Assembly: GCA_021852265.1 (NCBI GenBank)
Contig: JAJZNV010000006.1
Span: 1-51,270, forward strand
DNA length: 51,270 bases
Origin: Nanobdellota archaeon
GTDB taxonomy: Archaea; Nanobdellota; Nanobdellia; Parvarchaeales; Parvarchaeaceae
Reading direction: 5' to 3'
The position numbers were made by a program, and so were the translations under genes. Positions 19,903 through 29,537 of the stretch are shown here, piece after piece. Position 1 is the first letter of the stretch, and each line of letters starts with the position of its first letter. The notes beneath the pieces are model-generated. The model ran no database searches. It was given only the letters and a program-made list of their open reading frames with translations, and was not told where the DNA came from.

Positions 19903-21450
19903 ATGGATAAGGACAGTATAAACCTCTCTAAAAATGTGAATATCCCTGCACAAAACATGATAACCGGGAGGGGATGTATATTTGGCCAGAGCGGTTCTGG
20001 AAAATCTTATCTCACGGGTGTTATTCTTGAGGAACTGTGCAAGCGAAAGCTTCCGTTCTGTGTGATAGATCCTGAAGGTGAATATTATCCGCTAAGGAGC
20101 ACCTTTCAGGTAATAATCATTGGCGGAAACCATGGTGATTTGGGGGTTGAAGTGGATTTCCACAGTTTATTTAGAATGAGCATACAGAATAATATTCCAG
20201 TCATACTTGATTTATCTGATACGTTACAGAAGGAATACCTTGTTAATAGAGTACTGTCGGAGTTATATTTATTGGAGAACGAGTTAAAATCCCCTTACCT
20301 TGTTGTTGTAGAAGAAGCAGACAAATTTGTACCACAGGTTCGCCACAATCTAGGGATGATAGAGGAATTGGCAGTGAGGGGACGCAAGCGTGGAATAGGA
20401 TTATTATTGGTCTCGCAAAGACCTGCAAATGTGGATAAGAATGTACTATCTCAATGTTCATATGGATTTATAGGTAAACTTACGATAGAGAATGACATCA
20501 AGGCGGTAAACATATTTTTCACAAGGACAATTCTAAGAGGCATTGCTACTCACAATCCAGGTGACTTTTCATCGTTTGGACTCGGTATAACCAGAACTAT
20601 ACACGTTAAACAGATGTTGACTGCCAACGCGGGGGCCACACCTAAATTAAAACGCACTGCTGCCGGCGAAAGGCTATCGAAGGTTATAAGTGAACTGAAA
20701 AAGGCAGTTAGCCCCTCACAACCTCCTGCAATAATACCTAAGAAAGTGATTAGCGTGAAAGCACTCCGTGAAGGAGTCGATGAATCCTATATAATGCAGT
20801 TTGCGATGAAAAATGAAAGAAAACGATTTGGGATATTTGGAGAAAAAATCGAGGATATAGAATCAATAAACAAAAAATTTATAAGCCTGGTTCTGGCCGG
20901 CATCCGGTTCCCACTAAAACACTGGAGGGAGTATAAGGAAGAGTTTCTGCTATTGGATGATAAACTGCAGTTTGCTGTATTAAATGGTAAACTATCCCTG
21001 TTTAAAGGTCCACTCAGCGGAGAGAACCGACTCCTGCCAGAGGACCACGATGTTCTTTTAGTTTTGGCGAAAGACGGTAAAAGGACTCCTGCTGAGATAA
21101 GCAAAGAATTAGGCATGGGGAATAGAGCAGTGCATAATTCGCTTAGCAGGTTAAAGCTTAGAAACCTTATCCATTCGGATAGAAAAGGGGCTTCGCTTAT
21201 CGATTATAAAAAATTTCTTATGTTAGAAAGGCCGGCAACATCCACTTTGGGTGCAGATGCTTCACTAATAATAAATCACCGTGTTGATGAACGCATAGAG
21301 AAAGAGTGGATAAGGACGCTGTTTCCATCAGCGACTATATTTGAGTGCGAGCGAGTACTTCTGCCAATATACGAAGTAAAGCTAAAACACAAAGATAAGG
21401 TGCGTATCTTACTCATAGATGCCGTATACGGCAGATTGTTAAGAGATTAG
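19903..21450 (+). CDS. HerA/DUF87-type ATPase with C-terminal winged-helix region
   Basis: Walker A GQSGSGKSYL, VIDPEGEY, Walker B YLVVVEEADKFVPQ, RGRKRGIGLLLVSQRPANVDK; HTH-like DGKRTPAEISKELGMGNRAVHNSLSRLKLRNLI. Confidence 0.9.
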   Translation: MDKDSINLSKNVNIPAQNMITGRGCIFGQSGSGKSYLTGVILEELCKRKLPFCVIDPEGEYYPLRSTFQVIIIGGNHGDLGVEVDFHSLFRMSIQNNIPVILDLSDTLQKEYLVNRVLSELYLLENELKSPYLVVVEEADKFVPQVRHNLGMIEELAVRGRKRGIGLLLVSQRPANVDKNVLSQCSYGFIGKLTIENDIKAVNIFFTRTILRGIATHNPGDFSSFGLGITRTIHVKQMLTANAGATPKLKRTAAGERLSKVISELKKAVSPSQPPAIIPKKVISVKALREGVDESYIMQFAMKNERKRFGIFGEKIEDIESINKKFISLVLAGIRFPLKHWREYKEEFLLLDDKLQFAVLNGKLSLFKGPLSGENRLLPEDHDVLLVLAKDGKRTPAEISKELGMGNRAVHNSLSRLKLRNLIHSDRKGASLIDYKKFLMLERPATSTLGADASLIINHRVDERIEKEWIRTLFPSATIFECERVLLPIYEVKLKHKDKVRILLIDAVYGRLLRD

Positions 21451-21454
21451 CCAG

Positions 21455-22036
21455 CTAATATGGCGTAAAAGTTATGTGCACTGATTCCATTTTTTTATAG
21501 AACGCTTCTTCCGCAACCTCTTCTTTTGGCTGATAAATCAGATGCTCAAGGCCGGTCCATATGCTAAACCAGCTAGCTGGCGTAAGAACTATGCCTATTG
21601 CGTCGGTCAGTATAGCATTTAAGTCGAATGTCACGGGCGTGGATAAAGTAAGAGCATCCACGAGACCTAAGATTATGCCAATAAGGATAAGCAGTAATGC
21701 CTGTTGTTTATATGCTAAAATGGCCTTTTTTGCGCTTTTATAATGCCTCCTGAAATGCTCTTTTAAGCGCTGCTTTATTAGTTCCTCATGTGACAAGCTT
21801 CTAGTTACTTTCGGTATCAAAAACCTTAGCTCAACTCCCTCCCCTTTATCCCGAGTCGCACGCTTAGCTTCGGATAAAAAGTCTTCAGATAATGAGCGCT
21901 CACTGTATGGTCTGGGATCAAAATCCGAAAAGATGTCATCATAAGTGTCTAGGATAAGGCTTACCTCCATCTTATTAAGAATGCTTTTTATGCCTACCGC
22001 ATTATCCTCTTCCACTATTAATACTCTCTCTATCAC
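21455..22036 (-). CDS. membrane protein of unknown function
   Basis: 193 aa; charged N-terminal domain followed by two hydrophobic helices. Confidence 0.6.
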   Translation of the reverse strand: MIERVLIVEEDNAVGIKSILNKMEVSLILDTYDDIFSDFDPRPYSERSLSEDFLSEAKRATRDKGEGVELRFLIPKVTRSLSHEELIKQRLKEHFRRHYKSAKKAILAYKQQALLLILIGIILGLVDALTLSTPVTFDLNAILTDAIGIVLTPASWFSIWTGLEHLIYQPKEEVAEEAFYKKMESVHITFTPY

Positions 22037-22173
22037 ATTTTAAACATTCACATAATCCATACTAAAAACAGAATCAAAATGGTCGACACACTTACATTTA
22101 AATTTTTGGCATTGCATGCCATATACCATAAATCAGACACTGACCAAATTGGTATACTGCAAGTAAAATTCTG

Positions 22174-23952
22174 CTATTTGTATTGATTCAGAGCCAGTAT
22201 CGCTGACACCAATCCGACGTGAGATAATGCCTGTGGATAATTTCCAAGGTATTTCTTGTCCTTTAAATCTAACTCTTCCGGTAGTAGGTGAAGATCATTG
22301 AAGTATGTCAACAATTTTCCCAAACCTTCTCTTGCCCGTTCTACCTGGCCCATAAGCGCAAGGTCCTCAATATACCAAAATGATATTAACAAGAATCCGT
22401 TATCTGAAAAAGGCTTGCCGTCTTCGACTTCGTATCTCTTGAACAAAAAATCAGTAGGCATTAGGCGTTTCTCTATTTCCTTAAAAGTGTTAACAAATAG
22501 TTCGTCGTGCGGGCTGCAGAAACCCACTAAAGGCAACCTTAACAATGCCGCGTCTACATTATTTGAGCCGAAGGACTGAACATAAAAATGGCGAGTCTTG
22601 TCCAGTCCTTTTTCCTGTACAGTCTTCTTTATCTCATCGGCTATTGCATGAATCTTATTTATTTCTTCGGGAGATTCTATGTTTGAAAGGAGTGTAGCAG
22701 CGTTATTCAGAGCCTCCCATGCAACTATTTTGGAATATACATATTGACGATCCTCGCTTCTCATTTCCCATATAGACCTATCCGGCTCCATCCAACGTTC
22801 CATGAGTTTATGTGCGGTAGTCTTTACCATCTCTAGCATCTCTGTAGTTATAGTCCCACCATGTTTCTGCGCTACGTTTATTGCGTTTATCAAAGAGCCA
22901 TATTGATCTAATTGGAACTGTTCTATCGCTTTATTCCCGAATCTTACCGGTTTTGAGTCCAGATACCCGTTAAGTGGCACTTCCCTCTCAACAACTGCAT
23001 TCGAATTAGAGATAGGGTACATGGACTTTATTACGCCTTTATCTGCCTGTATTTGATTCACGAGACTATAGAAGAACTTCATTGCCTCATCTATATGTCC
23101 AAGGTTAGCAAGAGCATCTATGACATAGGCGGTATCACGTATCCACATAAATCTATAATCCCAATTTTCTCCGCCACCCACAACCTCGGGTAGGGAAGCT
23201 GTAGGCGCCGCAACCATAAAATATTTCGGGTCAAAGAACATCCCCTTAAGAGCTAACACGGACCGGTTTATCCACTCCGAGAACTCTCCGGAGTACCTTG
23301 ATTTAGATATAAGGGTCTTCCAGAAGAGTTCTGTCTCGTCTAGACGGTGCTCGCTATTGAAGCTTTTTATGTGGTGGCTTTCCTTAACAGAATTCGCGGT
23401 TACAAACCATGTTACTTCGCCGGCTGACATCTTAAAAACCCCACTAATACCATTTGTTTTCTTATCGAGTTTTATGTCCGTAGACAGGGCCTGTGTCCTG
23501 TCCCCCATTTTGATTATATACCCATTATCAGCAAATTCCACAGCCTCTAGTTTCTCCTTCTGATTGAACGGAAAGAAATCTATTTTAACATCAATCGCCT
23601 CTTTAAAGCACTCTACGCGCCTATGTATTTCGGGAAGGAGCGCCTGCGGCTGGTCCAACATGGGCAGGAAATCCGATAATCTTAAAGCTAACTTATCGTT
23701 ATAAAAAAATTCTGTCAGAAGTACATTTGTATCTTCCTTGTATCTTTGAGAAGATTTATAATCTGAATCTACCGGAGATATTGCGAAATAACCTCCGCTG
23801 CTCCTGTCAAGTATAGAGAAAAACACCGGATCTGAATCAAAATTTGGAAAACATGCCCAATCTATCTCTCCATCTTTAGAAACCAAGGCCGCGCTTCTAT
23901 TATTGAACAAAACTCCATGATCTTCTATACGTGGAAAATCCGAAAGTGCCAT
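22174..23952 (-). CDS. GH15 family glucoamylase/trehalase-like glycosidase
   Basis: VSKDGEIDWACFPNFDSDPVFF, ENWDYRFMWIRDTAYVIDAL, NGFLLISFWYIEDLALMGQVERAR, SHVGLVSAILAL. Confidence 0.93.
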   Translation of the reverse strand: MALSDFPRIEDHGVLFNNRSAALVSKDGEIDWACFPNFDSDPVFFSILDRSSGGYFAISPVDSDYKSSQRYKEDTNVLLTEFFYNDKLALRLSDFLPMLDQPQALLPEIHRRVECFKEAIDVKIDFFPFNQKEKLEAVEFADNGYIIKMGDRTQALSTDIKLDKKTNGISGVFKMSAGEVTWFVTANSVKESHHIKSFNSEHRLDETELFWKTLISKSRYSGEFSEWINRSVLALKGMFFDPKYFMVAAPTASLPEVVGGGENWDYRFMWIRDTAYVIDALANLGHIDEAMKFFYSLVNQIQADKGVIKSMYPISNSNAVVEREVPLNGYLDSKPVRFGNKAIEQFQLDQYGSLINAINVAQKHGGTITTEMLEMVKTTAHKLMERWMEPDRSIWEMRSEDRQYVYSKIVAWEALNNAATLLSNIESPEEINKIHAIADEIKKTVQEKGLDKTRHFYVQSFGSNNVDAALLRLPLVGFCSPHDELFVNTFKEIEKRLMPTDFLFKRYEVEDGKPFSDNGFLLISFWYIEDLALMGQVERAREGLGKLLTYFNDLHLLPEELDLKDKKYLGNYPQALSHVGLVSAILALNQYK

Positions 23953-24019
23953 TTATAACCTAGGTATTTTGAGAATATATTTGTTATAAGAGAAGGCTGT
24001 TATTTATAGAAACAAACAT

Positions 24020-24586
24020 TCAACCCTTAATCCCCACGACCTTTATACTGAATATCAGAGTGTCTCCTGCCAGAGGAGGATTAAAATTAATGGTTGCATT
24101 TGTGCGGTTTAATGAGATTATCCTGCCCTGCTGATATGCATTACCAACAGTTTCTCCTAAGTATACGGTCTGATTTTGAAATACTGAGATCGGCACTGTT
24201 ATTATCAGTGATTTGTTAACATCACCGTACGCCTCTGAAGGTGGCAGGGTAATATTTTTAGTCTCTCCAAGTGACATACCTATCACAGCGTTATTGAAGC
24301 CGGTAATTATATGACTTGAACCAACTACAAAATTAAGCGGATTCTGACCTACATTCGAGCCGAATACGGTACCATTGGTTAGATATCCGGTGTAGTAGAC
24401 GCTAACATTGTCTCCCGGTGACACTGTTCCTATAGATGCAGGGCTTCCTGCATGGGCAGTTAGTGCATAGTAAACAAAAAGAATTGTGACTATTGATATC
24501 AGTGCGACGATCAGGTAAATAAATTTGAAATGCAATTTTGCTTTGTTAACCGGTTCGACAGTGTCCATACTAAGATAATTTAGCAT
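24020..24586 (-). CDS. membrane-anchored extracytoplasmic FKBP-type PPIase
   Basis: N-terminal TM then GDNVSVYYTGYLTNGTVFGSNVG...IITGFNNAVIGMSLGETKNITLPPSEAYG. Confidence 0.9.
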   Translation of the reverse strand: MLNYLSMDTVEPVNKAKLHFKFIYLIVALISIVTILFVYYALTAHAGSPASIGTVSPGDNVSVYYTGYLTNGTVFGSNVGQNPLNFVVGSSHIITGFNNAVIGMSLGETKNITLPPSEAYGDVNKSLIITVPISVFQNQTVYLGETVGNAYQQGRIISLNRTNATINFNPPLAGDTLIFSIKVVGIKG

Positions 24587-24672
24587 AGTTCTTTGTATTT
24601 AAATCTAATTCATTGAATTAAATAAAGCAGTGTACTTCTACTGCAGTTTTGAGCTTCTGCCACTATGATAAT

Positions 24673-25539
24673 CTAGAGAGTGGGGATATCCATATAAGCC
24701 TGTAGTGTCCTGCTAGGCTTAATACTCTGCAGAGCATTATCTATCCCGCGTGTGAGTTTATTCGCTCCTGCGGACAAGCGTGCATAGGCACTTTTGCATC
24801 TGTTAGTAAGGTAGGTGTAGCCATTTTCAATTTTTGTCTTGTAGAATTTCCATGATTTATCAAGGCTACTGTACAGATTTGCGCTGGTCTTTTTCATCCA
24901 CGCCTTTACACGTGGTGCATTCTTATACAACCAAAATGCTGTCTTTAAAACTGCATAAGCAGCTAGGGAATATACTCCAAGAACGTACCCAGTAAGCAGC
25001 CCTGGAATAAAAGAGGGTGTATTTACAAGTTTTGCCAGGCTTCCATACATTGTGTGTTTGAACGCGTTTATTCTCCAACCATAATCTGCCTTAGGCAGGG
25101 GGTATACAGGTTTACCGGCGGCTATCGAAGCTGATGAATAATCCATTCCGACTGCATTTGCAGGACCAGTGATTAGATTTGCAAGATTCTCCTTTTTTGA
25201 TGCTTTTTTATCGTACAGTGTTGCTACGCCAGCGCCGAAATCTGTGCTCATCAGTCCAAGCTGGTAAAGCTGTGTCGACACTGGAAAAATAAATTGCAGT
25301 GCGCCCGGTATGTATTTGCCGAGCCATTTACCTGCTCTTGTTGCAAGTGAATCTATACTTTTTGGGTGAAGTGCATCAAACGCACCCAGTCCAAGGCAAG
25401 AAAGACCGAATTTTGAAGCTTTTTTCAGTCCTTTTTTAAATGCAGTACCATCCGAGCTGTTCTGGTATTTGGATGGCGCACCCATTACATGCTTTAGCAA
25501 AAGTGTTTCTATACCCTTCTTAGATGCCATACGCTGCAA
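24673..25539 (-). CDS. basic protein of unknown function with hydrophobic segments
   Basis: 288-aa ORF without overlapping competitors; Lys/Arg-rich; no recognised family. Confidence 0.6.
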   Translation of the reverse strand: MQRMASKKGIETLLLKHVMGAPSKYQNSSDGTAFKKGLKKASKFGLSCLGLGAFDALHPKSIDSLATRAGKWLGKYIPGALQFIFPVSTQLYQLGLMSTDFGAGVATLYDKKASKKENLANLITGPANAVGMDYSSASIAAGKPVYPLPKADYGWRINAFKHTMYGSLAKLVNTPSFIPGLLTGYVLGVYSLAAYAVLKTAFWLYKNAPRVKAWMKKTSANLYSSLDKSWKFYKTKIENGYTYLTNRCKSAYARLSAGANKLTRGIDNALQSIKPSRTLQAYMDIPTL

Positions 25540-25592
25540 TATTATTAAATATGAATACCAGTCATATATAAATATTCAAATGGTGGTATCCT

Positions 25593-26366
25593 GTGAAATT
25601 AATATCTCTGAACATAGAACACGGCGCAAACATTAGAAAGCTGGTAGACTTCATAAAAAAACAATCTGAAACAACTGACATTTTCGTGTTCCAAGAGATG
25701 GATGAGCCAACCAGCAGCGGGCCAACGAAGGCACCCGGGGGTGTCTTGGGAAATAACATAACCCTGCCAGCAGCATACTCTACAATAAGCAATGTGCTCA
25801 GTGATTTTGTTCCTTACCGGTCAAAACCATACGTCTCGCTCGGTAGCTTCCTTGCGATATTTGTAAAACGTGGTTTAGAAATTGACGGGCGCAGGGAAAG
25901 GGTGTTGACTAAAACGGTAGAACTTTTCGGCTTGAATTCGAGATCTAGATTATTATGTATACGGGTGCACAAGGGTGATAAATCCTTTTGGGTGTGTAAT
26001 ACACATGGTGTGCTTATACCGGGTAAATGGAGAGAAGATACAGCAGAGAGGCTGCTTCAATCTAGAATGATTCTGAATACACTCTCAGAGTTTGAAGAGC
26101 CTAAGTTACTCTGTGGAGATTTCAACTTACCACCTCATACAAAGACAATGGAATTACTGGAGAAAAACATGGATAACTTAATAGTTAGATATAAAATAAA
26201 GAATACCCGCAGCAGGCTGTACCTAAAAAATGCCAAGTATGCAAACGGTGCGGAAATAACTGACCATATCCTTATATCTCGGGATGTAAAAGCCACTGGT
26301 TTCAAGGTCCTGGATACCAACGTCTCAGATCATCTACCGCTGGTATTAAATTTTTCTGTTGTTTGA
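25593..26366 (+). CDS. endonuclease/exonuclease/phosphatase (EEP) family protein (GTG start)
   Basis: ISLNIEHG, FVFQEMDEP, LLCGDFNLPP, SDHLPLVLNF. Confidence 0.85.
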   Translation: MKLISLNIEHGANIRKLVDFIKKQSETTDIFVFQEMDEPTSSGPTKAPGGVLGNNITLPAAYSTISNVLSDFVPYRSKPYVSLGSFLAIFVKRGLEIDGRRERVLTKTVELFGLNSRSRLLCIRVHKGDKSFWVCNTHGVLIPGKWREDTAERLLQSRMILNTLSEFEEPKLLCGDFNLPPHTKTMELLEKNMDNLIVRYKIKNTRSRLYLKNAKYANGAEITDHILISRDVKATGFKVLDTNVSDHLPLVLNFSVV

Positions 26367-26467
26367 GCTTTTCTGGCACAGGTTATGGTGTGTAATAATT
26401 TTTAGTAAAAATTACAATTTATACTAAGAAAGTTAAGTATTTGTACAAGTTTGTTTCTATAAAATAG

Positions 26468-27202
26468 ATGAAAATTGCAGACTTAGAAAAGATAGTATCG
26501 GAAAGCTCTACGAGCCCTGCCTTATCGGTTGTGCAGTCGGAGCAAAAATTTAACTGGCGTTCTGGCCTTGGCACATATATAAACACAATATCCGACGTCC
26601 AAACAAAGACTAAATATACAAGGCATAATAGTGAGTATAACATTCACGCATTAAATCAAGCGGATCTAATAAACTTAAGCGCTGAATGTCTAACATACGA
26701 AGTATACGGTGAACTAAACCAAGGCCATAACTGCGTTGATATAACACTTGAAACGGGTGACGAGAACAGTATAGACGGAAAACCTGGTAATGGGATAAGT
26801 GACAAGTATACTCTACAGGACAGCGTATATATGGATACACTTGAAGGAAATGTTTCATTAGGAGGCTACGAACTAATTTCTTCAAATAAACTTTGTTCCT
26901 TTTCTAAAGGGGATAAAAATAATGAATCAAAAAGCTTGCTTGCATTATTTATTAACCGAAAGTGGAATGATACGCTGATTGTAAGGTACACTGAAAAAAA
27001 GAGCGAAGGTGGTGTTGTTGAACAAGAGCTCTACTTCTCGGAAGGTGAACGTGACATGTCGCGTTTAGACACCGGGAAAAACACTGGACTTATTGAGATA
27101 TTAAAAAGGATAGATTTTATGCATGAACACAGGTTAAAGCAGATTAGTTCTCACTTTATCGGATATTCCGATGAGTTACTAAATCAAATAGGTCTAAAAT
27201 AG
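26468..27202 (+). CDS. hypothetical protein
   Basis: 244-aa ORF, soluble, acidic; no recognised family. Confidence 0.6.
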   Translation: MKIADLEKIVSESSTSPALSVVQSEQKFNWRSGLGTYINTISDVQTKTKYTRHNSEYNIHALNQADLINLSAECLTYEVYGELNQGHNCVDITLETGDENSIDGKPGNGISDKYTLQDSVYMDTLEGNVSLGGYELISSNKLCSFSKGDKNNESKSLLALFINRKWNDTLIVRYTEKKSEGGVVEQELYFSEGERDMSRLDTGKNTGLIEILKRIDFMHEHRLKQISSHFIGYSDELLNQIGLK

Positions 27203-27291
27203 ACCTGTTGAATTGAAATCAGAAATGCCATTTAGAGCATAGCTTTATTTTAAATTCGACAGCTTAAATATTTACAGTAATTATTATAAAT

Positions 27292-29187
27292 TTGATGGCG
27301 ATGTCCACACTTACGAAAAACAGAAATAAAGTTAGGTCATTTTATGAATGGACATTTGGCGTTATAAGCGTATATCCTTTACCTTCATTTGCATTCATAG
27401 GTCTTCTTTTTGGTGTACTATTCTTTTTCTTCATAAACGGAGAATTCGCGGATATAATCTGGTTCTTGACGCTTATAATAGGAGGTATTCCAATAGTTTT
27501 TCAAACTTTAAAAAAGATGCTGGCGGGCAAATTTGCTTCGGACATAGTTGCGATGCTGGCCATAATAGTATCAATAATACTGCATCAGTCATTTGCTGGA
27601 GCAATAATAGTACTTATGCAATCTAGCGGGGAAGGAATTGAGAGATACGGATTTAGAAGAGCTTCCTCTTCTATAGAGGCTCTTTTGGCAAGGGCACCTA
27701 AGCTAGCTAGAAAAAAGGTAGGTTCACACCTAGAAAATATAGATGCAACGCGAGTAGTTGTAGGAGATATTCTAATTGTGGCCCGTGGCGATCTTATACC
27801 GGTAGATGGTACGATAATATCTGGAGAATCATATGTTGATGAGTCTGCGTTGACAGGTGAGCCTATACCAATTAAAAAAAGAACTGGCGATACCGTGATG
27901 AGCGGGAGCGTGAATGTATCGGACACATTTGAGATAAGGACCGATAGAATAAGTAAAGAAAGTGCTTATGCACGTATTGTCGAACTCGTAAAGGATGCAC
28001 AAAAACACAAACCACCCGTACAGAGACTAGCAGACCAGTATGCTGTCTGGTTTACTCCGCTTACATTGGCTATGGGTGCGTTTGGTTTTTTTGTTACGTT
28101 TAAGGTGTCGACAATACTTGCTGTCTTAGTGGTTGCTACACCTTGTCCATTAATAATAGCGGTGCCGATAGCAGTGTTATCCGCAATAAATAAGGCATCT
28201 AGGGATGGCATAGTTGTCAAGAGTGGCGCAGCAATGGAACAGATAAGCGGTGTCAAAGCAGTCTTCTTTGATAAAACAGGAACAATAACATTCGGTGCTC
28301 CTGTAATGGAGGATATTTTATCCATCGGAGTATATAGCAAGAGAGATCTTCTATACAAGAGCGGCTGCCTTGAACAGCTTTCATCTCATCCTCTAGCAAT
28401 AGAAGTGACTAAACGCGCGAAGGCTGAGTTCAAAAGACTTGAAGTCCCGAAAAAATTCAGAGAGACCCCTTCCTTTGGAGTCGAAGGGTATCTCGGAGGA
28501 AAGCGTATAGTGATTGGTTCGAGAAAACTTTATGAGCGCGAGGCATCTCAGAAGCTAGCTCAAAAATATATCAACCTTGTAGATAAAGCGAATGCGAACG
28601 GGAAACTCTGCTCATTCATAACAATTAATGGCAAATTAGAGGGGATAATAGTATTAACCGATCAGATAAGACCCGGTGTGCAGACCACTGTCCAGAAATT
28701 TAAAGACATAGGCGTAAACGAAGTTATAATGCTTACGGGGGATAACCAGACAAATGCAAGAGTTATAGCGGATCAGGCAGGTATCTCCCATTTTGAAGCA
28801 GGTCTGATGCCAAATGATAAAGTAAAGTTCATAAAAACGGCGACAGAAAAAGAGGGAGCTACCGCAATGGTAGGCGACGGAATAAACGATGCGCCAGCCT
28901 TGGCAACGGCAACGGTTGGTATAGCAATGGGTGCACATGGTACTGGAATAACTGCTGAGGCAGCAGATATGGTCTTATTGGTTGATGACATAACAAAGGT
29001 CGCCGATGTAATTACGATAGGTAAACGCATGCTTCAAATCGCCAAGCAAAGCATCTACATAGGTGTAGGGATGAGTATAGTTCTTATGGTGATTGCGAGC
29101 TTCGGCGTTATACCTCCTCCAATCGGGGCTGTTGTACAGGAAGGCCTAGACATAACAGTTATACTTAATGCGCTAAGAGTCAGGTAG
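27292..29187 (+). CDS. P1B-type heavy-metal translocating ATPase (TPCP motif, P1B-5-like)
   Basis: VVATPCPLIIAVP, FFDKTGTITFG, SSHPLAIEV (HP locus), MLTGDNQTNA, MVGDGINDAPALATATVGIAMG, C-terminal VVQEGLDITVILNALR; no N-terminal HMA domain. Confidence 0.95.
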   Translation: MMAMSTLTKNRNKVRSFYEWTFGVISVYPLPSFAFIGLLFGVLFFFFINGEFADIIWFLTLIIGGIPIVFQTLKKMLAGKFASDIVAMLAIIVSIILHQSFAGAIIVLMQSSGEGIERYGFRRASSSIEALLARAPKLARKKVGSHLENIDATRVVVGDILIVARGDLIPVDGTIISGESYVDESALTGEPIPIKKRTGDTVMSGSVNVSDTFEIRTDRISKESAYARIVELVKDAQKHKPPVQRLADQYAVWFTPLTLAMGAFGFFVTFKVSTILAVLVVATPCPLIIAVPIAVLSAINKASRDGIVVKSGAAMEQISGVKAVFFDKTGTITFGAPVMEDILSIGVYSKRDLLYKSGCLEQLSSHPLAIEVTKRAKAEFKRLEVPKKFRETPSFGVEGYLGGKRIVIGSRKLYEREASQKLAQKYINLVDKANANGKLCSFITINGKLEGIIVLTDQIRPGVQTTVQKFKDIGVNEVIMLTGDNQTNARVIADQAGISHFEAGLMPNDKVKFIKTATEKEGATAMVGDGINDAPALATATVGIAMGAHGTGITAEAADMVLLVDDITKVADVITIGKRMLQIAKQSIYIGVGMSIVLMVIASFGVIPPPIGAVVQEGLDITVILNALRVR

Positions 29188-29244
29188 TTGACTTTGTAAT
29201 TAGAGAATAAAAAGCAATTAAGAAGCACCCTTGTATATTGTACT

Positions 29245-29499
29245 TTAGTTTTTAGGAGGCAATTGATCGGTGCTTTCAGTTGTATGTGTTTTTAAATGGG
29301 AGTCAAGTTCCTCTTTTGTGTTGAATACTGCACTGCATTTATCACATTTGAAGGACTGACTCTGTAGTTGTGGAGGTGTTGTCGGTTGTGCAGCATGTGT
29401 ACTCATGTGTGAATCTAGTTCTTGCTGTGTTTTAAATTTAGACCCACATACTTTGCACTTAAACGATTTCCAAAACAGATGCATTTTATTTGTATGCAC
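29245..29499 (-). CDS. small protein with two C2H2 zinc fingers
   Basis: FKCKVCGSKFKTQQELDSHMSTH and FKCDKCSAVFNTKEELDSHLKTH. Confidence 0.9.
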   Translation of the reverse strand: MHTNKMHLFWKSFKCKVCGSKFKTQQELDSHMSTHAAQPTTPPQLQSQSFKCDKCSAVFNTKEELDSHLKTHTTESTDQLPPKN

Positions 29500-29537
29500 T
29501 TTAGATATAAAAACTTTAAGTCACGATAGATTCTGGT

